DNA of 64,000 nt from Saccharothrix sp. NRRL B-16348. Lineage in GTDB: Bacteria; Actinomycetota; Actinomycetes; Mycobacteriales; Pseudonocardiaceae. Positions 1-9,319 of the stretch are shown here, piece after piece; the stretch's first letter is position 1; each line of letters begins with the position of its first letter. The translations under genes were made by a program, and so were the position numbers. The stretch spans positions 13,835 through 77,834 of the forward strand of contig NZ_LGED01000223.1 in the NCBI RefSeq assembly GCF_001280085.1, written 5' to 3'. Below the pieces are notes generated by a model. It saw only the letters and a list, made by a program, of their open reading frames with translations. It did not search any database and was not told where the DNA came from.

Positions 1-441
1 GTCGACACCGGTGTGCTCGACGTCAACTCCTCGTACGCCTACCTGCTGTGGGTCAGGGATTTCGCCGCTGCCTCGGCGGTCGCCCGAGCGGGTGGGGAGG
101 TCGTGGGCTTCGTCACCGGCTACGCCCGCCCGGACGCGCCAGGAACGTTGTTCGTCTGGCAGGTTGCCGTGGCAGAGCGGCACCGGGGTCGCGGCGTCGC
201 GCGAGCGATGCTGGACGACCTGGTCGGCCGCGGCACGACATTTGTCGAGACGACGGTCACGGCGACCAACGAGGCGTCGATCCGGCTGTTCACCGCGCTG
301 GCGCGCGACCACGGCGTCCGGCACACCTGTGAGCCGCTGTTCACCGAAGACCTGTTCCCCGATTCGCACGAAGCCGAAGAACTGCACCGCCTCGGGCCGT
401 GGCCGGGGTCGCCCCGCACTCGAACACCAGGAGAGACGTGA
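1..441 (+). CDS. ectA: L-2,4-diaminobutyrate acetyltransferase EctA (5' end missing)
   Basis: Acetylates L-2,4-diaminobutyrate to N-gamma-acetyl-diaminobutyrate, the second step of ectoine synthesis, in the cytosol. The reading frame is open from base 1, so the true start lies outside the window; 146 residues are visible against roughly 170-190 in the family. The GNAT acetyl-CoA loop is seen as [18 protein letters not shown], followed by the conserved [13 protein letters not shown] stretch. The stop codon TGA (439-441) overlaps the GTG start of ectB as GTGA, so the two are translationally coupled. The identity is secure because ectB, ectC and ectD follow in the standard order. Confidence 0.93.
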   Translation, partial: VDTGVLDVNSSYAYLLWVRDFAAASAVARAGGEVVGFVTGYARPDAPGTLFVWQVAVAERHRGRGVARAMLDDLVGRGTTFVETTVTATNEASIRLFTALARDHGVRHTCEPLFTEDLFPDSHEAEELHRLGPWPGSPRTRTPGET

Positions 442-1697
442 GCATTTTCGCCAGCCTCGAGTCCGAGGTCCGCAGTTACTGCCGCAAGTGGCCGGTGGTG
501 TTCGACCGCGCGGTCGGCGCGCACCTCTACGACGAGGACGGCGGCGGCTACCTGGACTTCTTCGCGGGCGCCGGCGCGCTCAACTACGGGCACAACAACC
601 CGGTCCTCAAGAAGGCCCTGATCGAGTACCTGGCCGAGGACCGGATCACCCACTCCCTCGACATGCACACCACCGCCAAACGGGACTTCCTGGAGGCGTT
701 CGACGAGGTGGTGCTCCAGCCGCGCGGTCTGGAGTACAAGGTCCAGTTCCCCGGACCTACCGGCACGAACGCGGTCGAGGCGGCCCTCAAGCTGGCGCGC
801 AAGGTCACCGGTCGCGAGTCGGTGGTCAACTTCACCAACGCCTTCCACGGGATGACGCTCGGCGCGCTGTCGGTCAGCGGCGACTCGATGAAACGCGGTG
901 GCGCGGGCATTCCGCTGGTGCACGCGACGCCGATGCCCTATGACAACTACTTCGACGGGCAGTACCCGGACTTCCTGTACTTCGAGCGGTTGCTCAGCGA
1001 CGCGGGCAGCGGCCTCAACGCCCCCGCGGCAGTGATCGTGGAGACGGTGCAGGGCGAGGGCGGCATCAACGCGGCCCGCTTCGACTGGCTCGCGGGACTG
1101 GCCGCGCTGTGCCGCACGCACGGGATCCTGCTGATCGTGGACGACGTGCAGATGGGCTGCGGTCGGACCGGCCCGTTCTTCAGCTTCGAGGGCTCCGGGA
1201 TCGTGCCCGACATCGTCTGCCTGTCGAAGTCGATCGGCGGGTACGGGCTGCCGATGGCGCTCACCCTGGTGCGCCCGGACCTGGACGTGTGGGAGCCGGG
1301 GGAGCACAACGGGACGTTCCGCGGCAACAACCCGGCGTTCGTCACCGCCACCGCGGCACTGCGCGAGTACTGGGCCGACGACCGGCTGGAGAAGAGCACC
1401 AAGACCAGGGGCGAACAGGTCGAACGGGCGCTGCAGGACATCTCCGCGACCGTGCCCGGCAGCGTCGCGAAGGGGCGCGGGCTCGCCCGCGGCCTGGCGT
1501 TCGAGGAGACCGGACTGGCCGGCCGGGTGGCGGGCGCGGCGTTCCGGCGCGGCCTGCTGGTCGAGACCTCCGGCCCGGACGACGAGGTGGTCAAGCTGAT
1601 GCCGCCGCTCACCCTCACCGACGACGAGCTCGAACGAGGACTGACCCTGCTCACCGAGTCCGTGCGCGAGTGCGCCACCACGGGAGGAGCGCCGTGA
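438..1697 (+). CDS. ectB: Diaminobutyrate--2-oxoglutarate transaminase EctB
   Basis: PLP-dependent class III aminotransferase that makes L-2,4-diaminobutyrate from aspartate semialdehyde, the first step of ectoine synthesis. The 419-residue length is typical. GTG at 438 is chosen because it overlaps the ectA stop, starts the conserved [19 protein letters not shown]-terminus, and follows a GGAGAGA ribosome-binding site. Visible motifs are the cofactor-binding [12 protein letters not shown] and the Schiff-base lysine in [13 protein letters not shown] (about residue 264). The stop overlaps the next gene by GTGA. The substrate is assigned from family and operon context. Confidence 0.96.
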   Translation: MSIFASLESEVRSYCRKWPVVFDRAVGAHLYDEDGGGYLDFFAGAGALNYGHNNPVLKKALIEYLAEDRITHSLDMHTTAKRDFLEAFDEVVLQPRGLEYKVQFPGPTGTNAVEAALKLARKVTGRESVVNFTNAFHGMTLGALSVSGDSMKRGGAGIPLVHATPMPYDNYFDGQYPDFLYFERLLSDAGSGLNAPAAVIVETVQGEGGINAARFDWLAGLAALCRTHGILLIVDDVQMGCGRTGPFFSFEGSGIVPDIVCLSKSIGGYGLPMALTLVRPDLDVWEPGEHNGTFRGNNPAFVTATAALREYWADDRLEKSTKTRGEQVERALQDISATVPGSVAKGRGLARGLAFEETGLAGRVAGAAFRRGLLVETSGPDDEVVKLMPPLTLTDDELERGLTLLTESVRECATTGGAP

Positions 1698-2140
1698 TCG
1701 TCCGTTCGCTGCACGACCTCGACGGCACCGACCGCGATGTCGTCACGCCCAACTGGCGCAGCAAGCGCATCATCCTGGCCGGGGACCGGGTCGGGTTCTC
1801 GATGCACGAGACCGTGCTGAAAGCGGGCACGGTCAACGACTTCTGGTACGCCAACCACGTCGAAGCGGTGCTGTGCGTGGAAGGCCACGGCGAACTGGTC
1901 GACAAGGAGACCGGCGAGGTCTTCGCGCTGCGCCCCGGCACGCTCTACCTGCTCGACGGGCACGAGCGCCACCAGGTGCGGCCCGTCACCGACATCCGCG
2001 CGATCTGCGTGTTCAACCCCCCGGTCACCGGACGGGAAGTGCACGACGAACGCGGCGTGTACCCGCTGATCCGCCTGGACGAACAGGGGAACGGCGACGA
2101 CCCGGCGAACCTGCCGTCCGACGAGGAGACCCGCGCATGA
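1694..2140 (+). CDS. ectC: L-ectoine synthase EctC
   Basis: Cyclises N-gamma-acetyl-diaminobutyrate to ectoine, the last step of the core pathway. It encodes a 148-residue single-domain cupin, close to the usual 130-140 residues. The N-terminus [15 protein letters not shown] and the core [18 protein letters not shown] and [15 protein letters not shown] are highly characteristic; the Glu and Tyr/His of these segments are the expected metal ligands. The GTG start overlaps the ectB stop, and the stop overlaps the ectD start as ATGA. The C-terminal tail after [10 protein letters not shown] is slightly extended and rich in Asp/Glu. Confidence 0.96.
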   Translation: MIVRSLHDLDGTDRDVVTPNWRSKRIILAGDRVGFSMHETVLKAGTVNDFWYANHVEAVLCVEGHGELVDKETGEVFALRPGTLYLLDGHERHQVRPVTDIRAICVFNPPVTGREVHDERGVYPLIRLDEQGNGDDPANLPSDEETRA

Positions 2141-3024
2141 CCACGACCACGGACCGGTACCCGACCCGCACGGCGACCGAGGCGGCGCCGATCACCCGAG
2201 CCGAGCCCGTCGTCTGGGGCGGGGAAACCTCCGGGCCGCTCGACGCCGGAACGCTCGCGTCCTACGACGCCAAGGGCTTCCTCACCGTCGAGAACCTGCT
2301 GAGCCCCGAAGAGGTCGACCTGTTCCGCGACGCGGTCGGCAGGCTCCGCGCCGACCCGGTTGTCCGCGCCGACGAGCGCACGGTCGTGGAGAAGCAGTCC
2401 GACGACGTGCGCTCCGTCTTCGAGGTGCACCGGATCAGCGAACTGGTCGCCCGACTCGCCGCCGACCCGCGGCTCCTCGACCGCGCCCGCCAGATCCTCG
2501 GCTCGGACGTGTACGTGCACCAAAGCCGGGTCAACTTCATGCCTGGCTTCACCGGCAAGGGCTTCTACTGGCACTCGGACTTCGAGACCTGGCACGCCGA
2601 GGACGGCATGCCGCTGATGCGCGCGGTGAGCGTGTCGATCGCGCTGACCGACAACTACCCGTTCAACGGCGGCCTGATGCTGATGCCCGGCGCCCACCGC
2701 ACCTTCGTGCCCTGCGCCGGCGCGACACCCGACGACCACTACCGGTCGTCGCTGAAGGAGCAGGAGATCGGCGTCCCGAGCCGGGCGCACCTCACCGCAC
2801 TGGCGGACGCGCACGGCATCGAGCAGTTCACCGGCCCGGCCGGCTCGGCGCTGATGTTCGACTCCAACAGCATGCACGGCTCGGGCAGCAACATCACCCC
2901 GTTCCCGCGCTCCAACATCTTCCTCGTGTTCAACAGCGTGGAGAACACCCTGGTGAAGCCGTTCGCCGCGGCCCGACCGCGGCCGGACTTCGTCGCCTCA
3001 CGCGACTTCACCCCGCTGAGCTGA
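2137..3024 (+). CDS. ectD: Ectoine 5-hydroxylase EctD
   Basis: Fe(II)/2-oxoglutarate dioxygenase that converts ectoine to 5-hydroxyectoine. The protein has 295 residues, a normal length. The signature [17 protein letters not shown] carries the HxD iron ligands and is followed by [19 protein letters not shown]. The distal His is in [18 protein letters not shown], whose Arg binds 2-oxoglutarate. The ATG overlaps the ectC stop, making all four ect genes one coupled unit. Presence of ectD shows that the strain can make the hydroxylated solute. The promoter lies upstream of the window, so its control cannot be read here. Confidence 0.96.
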   Translation: MTTTTDRYPTRTATEAAPITRAEPVVWGGETSGPLDAGTLASYDAKGFLTVENLLSPEEVDLFRDAVGRLRADPVVRADERTVVEKQSDDVRSVFEVHRISELVARLAADPRLLDRARQILGSDVYVHQSRVNFMPGFTGKGFYWHSDFETWHAEDGMPLMRAVSVSIALTDNYPFNGGLMLMPGAHRTFVPCAGATPDDHYRSSLKEQEIGVPSRAHLTALADAHGIEQFTGPAGSALMFDSNSMHGSGSNITPFPRSNIFLVFNSVENTLVKPFAAARPRPDFVASRDFTPLS

Positions 3025-3081
3025 CTTCGGAAGTCCGGTGTTCGTCACGCCGCGGCAGTCGGGGGAATCCGCGGCATGGTG

Positions 3082-3125
3082 GTGCGGGACTCGCGGAGGG
3101 CGGCACCCCGCCGGGAGTCCTGCAC
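3082..3125. terminator. Long imperfect hairpin downstream of ectD
   Basis: Arms 3082-3096 and 3111-3125 are complementary at 13 of 15 positions, and the loop region has further GC pairing (GGCGG/CCGCC). It lies 58 bp after the ectD stop and has no T-tract, like many actinobacterial I-shaped terminators. The function as an operon terminator is inferred from position. The rest of 3025-3353 holds nothing else I can support. Confidence 0.5.
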
Positions 3126-3353
3126 GACTCGTCTTAGATGTCCACAGAGGACAAATGGGGTTCGGGTCGTCACGCCGCGCCGTTGTGCCGATATCCGCCG
3201 GGCCGTCCCGCAGGTGCCCAAGAAGATCAGCATGGTCCTGATCGATGCCTTCGCCAGGTTCGTCGAGGCGGGCGTGGTCCTGTGTCCGGACGACGTTCGC
3301 GTGCTGATCCGACGACCTCGTGGCGGTGCTGGTGCGCTTTGCCAGGGTGGTGC

Positions 3354-3572
3354 TCAGGTGCGTGCGGTGATCATGGCGTCGAGCCGGTGTTGGGCCAGCC
3401 GGTGCAGCATCTCGGCCAAGGCCTCCGGTTGGATCTGCCCTTGCAGGTCTTCTCTGGCGGTGACCACGGTGCGAGCCACGACTGTCGAAGAGACGCGTCC
3501 TCGGAACTCGGCGGTCAAGGCGCGCACGGTGTCACGACAGACGGGATCCCGTCGGTGCTGGTCGGCGATCAC
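3354..3572 (-). CDS. Small three-helix protein, putative dimerization domain
   Basis: Encodes 72 residues from a GTG preceded by the strong site AGAGGAG five bases upstream. The protein is predicted all-helical, with a heptad-like core (RALTAEFRGRV, ARTVVTAREDL, EALAEMLHRLAQHRL). Its pattern resembles the small actinobacterial three-helix bundle dimerization proteins that are common near transport and stress genes. That likeness is from memory of the pattern and not tested. Its function is unknown. It stands alone on the minus strand between the ectoine operon and the small plus-strand gene at 3784. Confidence 0.5.
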   Translation of the reverse strand: MIADQHRRDPVCRDTVRALTAEFRGRVSSTVVARTVVTAREDLQGQIQPEALAEMLHRLAQHRLDAMITART

Positions 3573-3783
3573 GGCTGCTCCTCTGTTCGGGTCGCTCCTT
3601 CTATCCTCCGGGAAAACGCAGGTGAAGGACCTAACGAGTGCCTGACGATCGTCGGGCCGCGGACCGCGAGTGTCAGCAGCATGCGGAACGGCTCCCACTT
3701 GCCGCACTCGGCTCTCATCGCAAGGTGAACGCAAGGTCGTACCGCGGAGTTGTCGACCACAGTGATGGGGAGTCCGCGAGACG

Positions 3784-4026
3784 ATGAGAGCGACACCTCC
3801 TCTTGCCGTAGTTCGAGCCAGGAAGTCGACCGCCAGCGCCGTGACCGCTTTCCCTGTTGAGGAAGATCCTGCCGCTCTGCTCCTGATCTGCGACGATTGC
3901 GGTTGTCGATTCGACAACCGCAGCGCCGATGAGTGGGTCGTGCTGTGGCACCGGGCGGTGGTGAAAGGCTGGGCGGGCCGGGACCGGGCGATCGGCCCGC
4001 ACCGCTGTGATTCCTGTGCGGTGTGA
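3784..4026 (+). CDS. Small putative zinc-binding protein
   Basis: Encodes 80 residues. The C-terminal half is protein-like, with two cysteine pairs, CDDCGC and CDSC, that could form a zinc ribbon separated by an acidic/aromatic stretch (DEWVVLWHRAVVKGWAG). The N-terminal part is less convincing, and the ribosome-binding site (GGGAG, about 12 bases upstream) is weak, so the start may be wrong. I do not recognise the family. It has no clear operon partner. Confidence 0.35.
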   Translation: MRATPPLAVVRARKSTASAVTAFPVEEDPAALLLICDDCGCRFDNRSADEWVVLWHRAVVKGWAGRDRAIGPHRCDSCAV

Positions 4027-4266
4027 GATCGACAATTCGCCGTTACGACTGTGGTGCTGGTCGGCATCGCTGACAGCCGCGTAGATCGGGTGTAGGTCGG
4101 AGTGAAAGCTCAGCCTCCACGTCCCGACGGCAGGGATGCTGCTTGCGCTGAGGTCGTGGGCGGGTTCTGCCGCAGGGCGGCTCCCTGCTGTGGACAGGAT
4201 GGGAAGCCGATCATCGCTGCGGAGTGAAGCGGGGCAGGCGGCACTCCGCCACAATCGAACGCGATG

Positions 4267-4393
4267 GGGGCGTGCCGACCAGACTTCCCGGCGCTCCGCG
4301 CGACCAGATGCCGAAATCGGGCAGAAGCGCAAACCGGACGGTCGGCGTAGCGGGATCGGTGTCCGCATCGATACGGTGTCGGGCGCTGTCACC
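4267..4393 (-). promoter_or_regulatory. Orphan copy of the CCGGGAAG-YCTGGTCGGC leader element
   Basis: Read on the minus strand, this 127-bp stretch matches 44578-44705 (the leader of the CPA1 antiporter gene) at all but about 8 positions plus one indel. It contains the core GCCGGGAAGTCTGGTCGGC at 4274-4292. No intact gene follows it on the minus strand, while a trkH fragment lies immediately before it. It therefore looks like a leader whose gene has been lost or rearranged. Nothing coding is supported in the flanking DNA 4027-4266. Confidence 0.55.
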
Positions 4394-4591
4394 ATGATCG
4401 GGACCACGCCCACGGGTCGGGGCGAACGGGGTCAGGCTGGTGGCGTAGAGGGCGAACCCGGCGTTTTTGAAGGCCGACACCGCGTGGAACACTCCTCCGT
4501 AGGCTGCGGCGACCTCGCCGCATACTGTCAGCCTCCCGCCGTTCCTGATCGACAGGGGTGCTCCCGCCTCGACACCCACGACCACCCGCAT
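4394..4591 (-). pseudogene. TrkH/KtrB-type K+ transporter fragment
   Basis: About 65 codons on the minus strand include GGVFHAVSAFKNAGFALY, the hallmark of the TrkH/KtrB potassium-translocating subunit (normally xHAxSAFNNAGFxL, over 400 residues). No start, membrane segments or remaining pore repeats are present on either side. It is therefore a remnant of a K+ uptake gene. It abuts the orphan leader element at 4267-4393, which fits the association of that element with cation transport genes. The assignment rests on one motif. I see nothing further in 4592-4756. Confidence 0.5.
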
Positions 4592-4756
4592 ATCTTATCA
4601 CTGTCGAACAGGAAACTGCTCCGCCGTCGACGTCGGAAACAGGGCTGGGCAAATCGCTCCGGCTGTTCTCTTCGAATTGGGGAAGGACGTGTCGGATGTT
4701 TGCGGTCGTCATTAGGGCGTCATCACCGGCGCTGGAGTTCGGGTTACTGATTGCGT

Positions 4757-4792
4757 AGGAAGGCCGACCCGCCGGTTCCGGCCGGCCTTCCT
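4757..4792. terminator. Terminator hairpin after the superoxide dismutase gene
   Basis: Perfect 10-bp inverted repeat AGGAAGGCCG / CGGCCTTCCT (4757-4766 and 4783-4792) with a 16-base loop. It lies 16 bp past the stop codon of the minus-strand superoxide dismutase gene. Confidence 0.7.
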
Positions 4793-4807
4793 GTCAGGCT
4801 CGACGGG

Positions 4808-5359
4808 TCAGAACAGCACCGTGGCGCAGCCGACCCTGGGACCGGCGGTGCCCGCCTTGCCCGGCTCGGTGGCGGTGCGCTGGGCGTGGATCACGACCGA
4901 GCCCGCCCGGCGGTCGGCGAACCGCCACGGCACGACCGCGCCGACCACCGCGCGGCCGCGGTCGTCGGTGGTGGCGTAGGCCGGGTCCACCGACGGCTGG
5001 TTCGGGTCCACCACGTGCTGGTGGTGGGCGCCGGCGTCGGTGGCCATCGCGCCGCACGGCCGCTGGTGGGCGTGCGCGCCGTAGGTGCGGTTCGGGACCA
5101 GGCCGTACACGCTGAGCAAGGTCTTCGTCGAGCGCCGCACCGGGGTGGCCACGACCATCACCGCCGCGCCGGATGCGATCAACGCGGTGTCGTAGGTGTA
5201 GGCCTTGGTCGCGGTGTCGGGGGTGGCGAAGCGGGCCACCGTCACCGCGACACCGGAGTTCTGTGCGACATCAGAACTTTGCGCGACATCGGCGGACGCC
5301 GTGGGCGTCACGATCGCCGCCAGCAATCCGCCGACGAACAGAGGAATCAGACGTTTCAC
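4808..5359 (-). CDS. Secreted Cu/Zn superoxide dismutase family protein
   Basis: Encodes 183 residues with a Sec signal peptide (MKRLIPLFVGGLLAAIVTPTASA). The mature part has the Cu/Zn SOD fold markers: metal ligands in YGAHAHQRPCGA, the zinc loop AGAHHQHV, the later His in VVIHAQ, and GPRVGCATVLF at the end. It would dismutate superoxide outside the membrane. The spacing is shorter than in classical SodC and one loop looks reduced, so activity is not certain. It is monocistronic, with a hairpin terminator just downstream. Confidence 0.8.
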   Translation of the reverse strand: MKRLIPLFVGGLLAAIVTPTASADVAQSSDVAQNSGVAVTVARFATPDTATKAYTYDTALIASGAAVMVVATPVRRSTKTLLSVYGLVPNRTYGAHAHQRPCGAMATDAGAHHQHVVDPNQPSVDPAYATTDDRGRAVVGAVVPWRFADRRAGSVVIHAQRTATEPGKAGTAGPRVGCATVLF

Positions 5360-5611
5360 ACTCGTCCTTTCGGTAGGGGCGGCGTATGTCCGAAGCTAGC
5401 ATCGGTGGTCTCTTCATGCCTCACTGTGAGTTCACCGTAAGCAGACCGTAATTCGTGTACAGGAAACTCTTCAACTTAACTGGAGATATTGAGCCCGCAT
5501 GTAGAACTGCTGCAACTTCGCGTCTATTGACCAAGTCGCCAACGGTGCAGCCGTCGTGGCTATGGCCGTATTGCTGCTGACGAGGGCTCCGGTCACTTGA
5601 CACCATGTCAG

Positions 5612-5840
5612 GAGGTGACGGCCCGCCATCGGGCGACTTGCCGACGGCAAACGGTGCTGCGGGCTTGCCGTTCTTGGCGTTGGTCACCGACACGGTGTCC
5701 GACCCCGTGTTGGTGATGTAGGCGAAGCTGTCGTCGGGCGCCGCCGCGGAGCCCTCGGGCATGCGCTGGACCTTGACGACATCGAGGGGTTTGGCAGTGG
5801 GGCCCAGGACGCTGACGGTGTCCGAACCGGTGACCGCCCG
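5612..5840 (-). pseudogene. YVTN-type beta-propeller fragment
   Basis: The minus-strand frame holds two blades of a YVTN-like propeller: TGSDTVSVLGP and, after PDDSFAYITNTGSDTVSV, a stretch with NAKNGKP. Full proteins have six or more blades and a signal peptide; here the frame decays on both sides. It is a remnant of a secreted propeller gene. 5360-5611 holds nothing I can support. Confidence 0.5.
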
Positions 5841-5863
5841 TTCACCGGGCCGACGGCGAGGCT

Positions 5864-7051
5864 TCACATCCCCCCTGGGGTTCGGATGTCTTTCAGGTGT
5901 GGCCGGTCCAGGCCCGGTTCCGGTTCCGGTGGAACGGGTTCCGGCGGAACGGGTTCCGGCGGTTCCCGTGGTGGGGCTGTGACCGGCAGTTCTCTCAGCT
6001 CCCCGCGCGGCTCCTCGGTCATCACGTCGGCGAGGGTCAGCACGTTGAGCGCGCTGTCGGCGGGCGGTTCGGTGGCGTTGGTGAGGGCGTCTTCGAGCGC
6101 GTGGGACAGTTGCGGCTCCGTCAGGTCCTTGGTGGCGAAGTCGCGCAGGCACTGGCATCGCGCGAGCTGGTTCTCCGCCGCGCAGGACATGACGCCCACG
6201 ACGCGGATCGCCTGGGCGAGGGATCGGAGCGGGATCGGTTCGACCAGGGTGCGCGTCGCGACCTCGGCGATGGTCTCGGCCACCAGCTCCGGAACCCCGA
6301 CGATCCCGGTGGCGATCCACCTGATGCCGGTCTTGACCGAGTTCGGTATCGGCGCGAGGCCGTTGGCGATCGCGCTCAGCGTCGTGCACCGGTCGGCGGG
6401 CCACAGTGCGTTGCGCGCGTACTCACCGGCCTCCCGCACTACCCCCTTGGCGACAGAGGACTCCAGCCCGCCCTCGATGAGGTCGGCCACGAACTTCGAC
6501 GTGATCCTCATCCGAGCGGTGTGGTCCTCCGGCAGCTCCAGATCAGCCGAAAAGGGGATCGGCGCATCCACCGGGGAGGCAGGCTCGACCACGACCCCGG
6601 CCGGGCCCGTCCGGATTCGTTCGAACGGGTGGTCCCGGCACTCGTCGCAGCCGCTCCCGTGCGGCCGGAGCACGCTGCGCGTGTCGTCGGGGCGAGTGTT
6701 CACCTGCCAGATGGACGAACAACCCAGACAGGTGAACAGGTCCACCTCTGTCAGCTCGTCCCGCTCCACCTCGGTGGCCTGGTAGTCCTCGCGCAGTAGC
6801 ACCTCCTTGCGCAACGGCGCCGCGAACGCCCGCCGTTCCTCGACTTGCCGTCGCAAGTCGGAGACTTGCCGCTGCAAGACCGCGATGCGCTCGTCACGCC
6901 GTAGGAGTTCCCGGCGCTGATGTTCCCGGAGCTCCTCGATCACTTTCCGCGCGGCCCGCGACTCCTCCTGCACCCCGTGGTCGACCGCGGCCCTCACCAG
7001 GCGGCGGAACGGCGCCACGTCCAGCAGGAAGGCCCACAGCGGATCCCACAT
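5864..7051 (-). CDS. Hypothetical coiled-coil / zinc-knuckle protein
   Basis: Encodes 395 residues; I do not recognise the family. The N-terminus (MWDPLWAFLLDVAPFRRLV) is hydrophobic and amphipathic. Residues about 28-85 form a strongly charged coiled coil (EELREHQRRELLRRDERIAV). A possible zinc site follows: CLGC, then CDEC about 30 residues later. The middle is helical, and the end is a Pro/Glu-rich tail made by a 15-bp tandem repeat. The gene stands alone on the minus strand, with a decayed transposase upstream and a propeller fragment downstream. It is probably real, given good codon bias and a single long frame. Confidence 0.6.
   Translation of the reverse strand: MWDPLWAFLLDVAPFRRLVRAAVDHGVQEESRAARKVIEELREHQRRELLRRDERIAVLQRQVSDLRRQVEERRAFAAPLRKEVLLREDYQATEVERDELTEVDLFTCLGCSSIWQVNTRPDDTRSVLRPHGSGCDECRDHPFERIRTGPAGVVVEPASPVDAPIPFSADLELPEDHTARMRITSKFVADLIEGGLESSVAKGVVREAGEYARNALWPADRCTTLSAIANGLAPIPNSVKTGIRWIATGIVGVPELVAETIAEVATRTLVEPIPLRSLAQAIRVVGVMSCAAENQLARCQCLRDFATKDLTEPQLSHALEDALTNATEPPADSALNVLTLADVMTEEPRGELRELPVTAPPREPPEPVPPEPVPPEPEPGLDRPHLKDIRTPGGM
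5922..5966. repeat. 15-bp tandem repeat, three copies
   Basis: Three head-to-tail 15-bp units (5922-5936, 5937-5951, 5952-5966) starting GGTTCCGG. On the minus strand they encode the PEPVP-type repeat in the tail of the 395-residue protein. Copy number is likely to vary between strains. Confidence 0.75.
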
Positions 7052-7058
7052 CGGCCCA

Positions 7059-7368
7059 CCGTACCGCCGGCGTGATCGCCTCTGTGACGTCCGATTGCGG
7101 TGAGCAGGCCGGTGAGTGGTGGGGCATCCGGTCCAATGGGGAGGAGTCGGTCAGCAGCCTGTGGGCGTGCCGAAAGTCGCGCTGGCACGTCAACGCCTTC
7201 GGCATGGTGACCGCGGTCGCCCGTGGCACGGTGACGGCGGCGCACTTCGAGCACCGGTACCAGGAAACGGTCGAGTTCGGCGGAGACGTAGTCCTTGTCG
7301 GCGATGATCAGCAGGCCGTGTCGTTCGGTGAGCAGGTGGGGTTCGTGGTCGCAGATCGCCATGAGCAC
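7059..7368 (-). pseudogene. Transposase remnant (DDE type)
   Basis: The minus-strand frame contains HGLLIIADKDYVSAELDRFL, resembling the second catalytic-aspartate segment (ADKGYVS.ELD) of DDE transposases of the IS4/IS982 kind. The frame then loses similarity. No terminal repeats are evident. The surrounding stretch 7369-7738 has no supportable gene. Confidence 0.4.
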
Positions 7369-7738
7369 CTGTCGTTCCTAGCCGTACTTGGCCCAACCGT
7401 CGGCCACGTATCACGCGACGACGGAGCGTGTGTCTCTGATCACACAGCGAAGTTCCGATAATGAGAACTTCGCATTCCGGCAGATGTGGAATGCCGCTGG
7501 TTCCTTCCCCGTCCACCGACTCTTTCGCGCAGGCCGGCGGTGTGGACGTGGGTGAGGTGACCCGGCCGGGTGGCGCAGGCGTCAGGCGTCGAGGACATGT
7601 CGGCGGACTTCGGGCGAAGCTCCCTTGGTCTTGCCTTTGAACGATCTTTACGAGACGTTCCCTTCGGGGTCGCCGGAAGGTCGACCGGCAGTTCGGCTCA
7701 CAGTCCGAGCAGGTCAGCGCCGTGGCACAGGGGGGCCG

Positions 7739-9214
7739 ATGGTTCAGCGCATCACCAAGGAAATCCTCTCCGGGCTGACCGTGGCCATCGTCGCGTTACC
7801 GCTGGCGATCGCGTTCGGCGTCACCGCGACCGGAACCTCCGAAGGCGCGCTCGTGGGCTTGTACGGCGCGATCTTCGCCGGCTTCTTCGCCGCGGTGTTC
7901 GGTGGCACGCCGGCTCAGGTGACCGGACCCACCGGCCCCATCACCGTGGTCGCCACCGGAGTCATCGCCACCCACGGAGTGGAGTCAGCGTTCATCGCCT
8001 TCGTCATGGCGGGCGCGTTCCAGATCCTGTTCGGCCTGGGCAGGCTCGGATCGCTCATCCGCTACATACCCCACCCCGTCGTATCGGGGTTCATGGGCGG
8101 GATCGCACTGATCATCATCCTGGGCGAGCTCGACCAGGTGCAGCGGAGCTTCCTGGTGGTCGCGACGACGATCGTGCTGATGCTCGTGTCCGCCCGGCTG
8201 ATCAAGTCGATCCCGGCGAGCCTGATCGCGCTCGTGATCATCACCTCGATCCTGCCACTGGTCGGTCCACTGCTGCACGACGTGCGCATCGGCCCGGTCA
8301 CGCTCAACGCCACCGTGGACTACATCGGCCGGATCCCGGAGTCCATTCCCTCGATCGCCATTCCGGAGTTCAGCGGTTCGCTGATCCTCACGCTCGTGCT
8401 GCCCGCGCTCAGCATTGCGCTGCTCGGCTCGATCGACTCGCTGCTGACCTCGGTGGTCATGGACAACATCACAGGCAGGCGGCACCGCAGCAACAAGGAA
8501 CTGGTCGGCCAAGGACTCGGCAACATCGCCAGTGGGCTGTTCGGCGGCATGGCCAGCGCCGGCGCGACCGTCAGGTCCGTGGTCAACGTCCGCAGCGGCG
8601 GTACCACCGGGCTGTCGGCCGCCACGCACAGCGTCATCCTCCTCGCCTTGGTGGCCGGTCTCGGGGCCGTCGTGCAGTACATCCCGCTCCCCGTGCTGTC
8701 GGGCATCCTGATGCTGACCGCGTTCGGCATGTTCGACTGGGCAAGCCTGCGCAAGGCTCATGTCTCGCCGAGGGGCGATGTCGTCGTGATGTTCGCGACG
8801 ATGATCATCACTGTGCTGGTCGACCTGACCGTCGCGGTCGCGGTCGGCGTCGTCCTGGCCCTCATCGTCCACGTCGTGCAGTCACGCCGGCGCAAAGCCT
8901 CGGTCGTCGCCGAAGACGCCGACACCTATCGCATCGAGGGCCCTCTGTCGTTCCTGTCCGTCGATCATGTCTTCTCCACACTGCGCAACGGCCGGCCGAG
9001 CCTGTCGCTCAACCTGGGGAAGGTCGACTACATGGACATGTCCGGGGCGATGGCGCTGCTGACCTTCATGGACCACTCGCACAAGTCCGGCGTCGAGGTG
9101 GGCATCACGGACCTGCCACCGCACATCGAGAGCAAGCTGATCGCACTCGCGAACGAGGACCAACGGGTCAAGCTCGACGCCGCGGTCGAGAACCGGCCGC
9201 AGGGGGCCTCTTGA
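7739..9214 (+). CDS. SulP family inorganic anion transporter
   Basis: Encodes 491 residues from ATG 7739, preceded by GGGGGG. It is a membrane transporter with about 12 hydrophobic segments and the SLC26/SulP signature GGTPAQVTGPTGPITVV near residue 60. A C-terminal cytosolic STAS domain starts around residue 405 (LSLNLGKVDYMDMSGAMALL). Such proteins move sulfate, bicarbonate or other anions, usually with H+ or Na+; the substrate cannot be told from sequence. It appears monocistronic. Upstream is decayed transposase DNA. Confidence 0.92.
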   Translation: MVQRITKEILSGLTVAIVALPLAIAFGVTATGTSEGALVGLYGAIFAGFFAAVFGGTPAQVTGPTGPITVVATGVIATHGVESAFIAFVMAGAFQILFGLGRLGSLIRYIPHPVVSGFMGGIALIIILGELDQVQRSFLVVATTIVLMLVSARLIKSIPASLIALVIITSILPLVGPLLHDVRIGPVTLNATVDYIGRIPESIPSIAIPEFSGSLILTLVLPALSIALLGSIDSLLTSVVMDNITGRRHRSNKELVGQGLGNIASGLFGGMASAGATVRSVVNVRSGGTTGLSAATHSVILLALVAGLGAVVQYIPLPVLSGILMLTAFGMFDWASLRKAHVSPRGDVVVMFATMIITVLVDLTVAVAVGVVLALIVHVVQSRRRKASVVAEDADTYRIEGPLSFLSVDHVFSTLRNGRPSLSLNLGKVDYMDMSGAMALLTFMDHSHKSGVEVGITDLPPHIESKLIALANEDQRVKLDAAVENRPQGAS

Positions 9215-9319
9215 CAACGCTTCGTCGACCAACGTCTGCGGGCCTCGGTGCCCTCGCCGTTGACCGACGCCGTTGACCCACGCCGTCAAAACGGTCACGA
9301 GCGGCCGCCGCGATCACCC

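Noticed and set aside
120..1307. Long open frame (395 codons) on the minus strand across ectA/ectB
   Set aside because: Antisense shadow of high-GC coding DNA; the composition is Arg/Val/Glu-rich and the plus strand encodes clear EctA and EctB.
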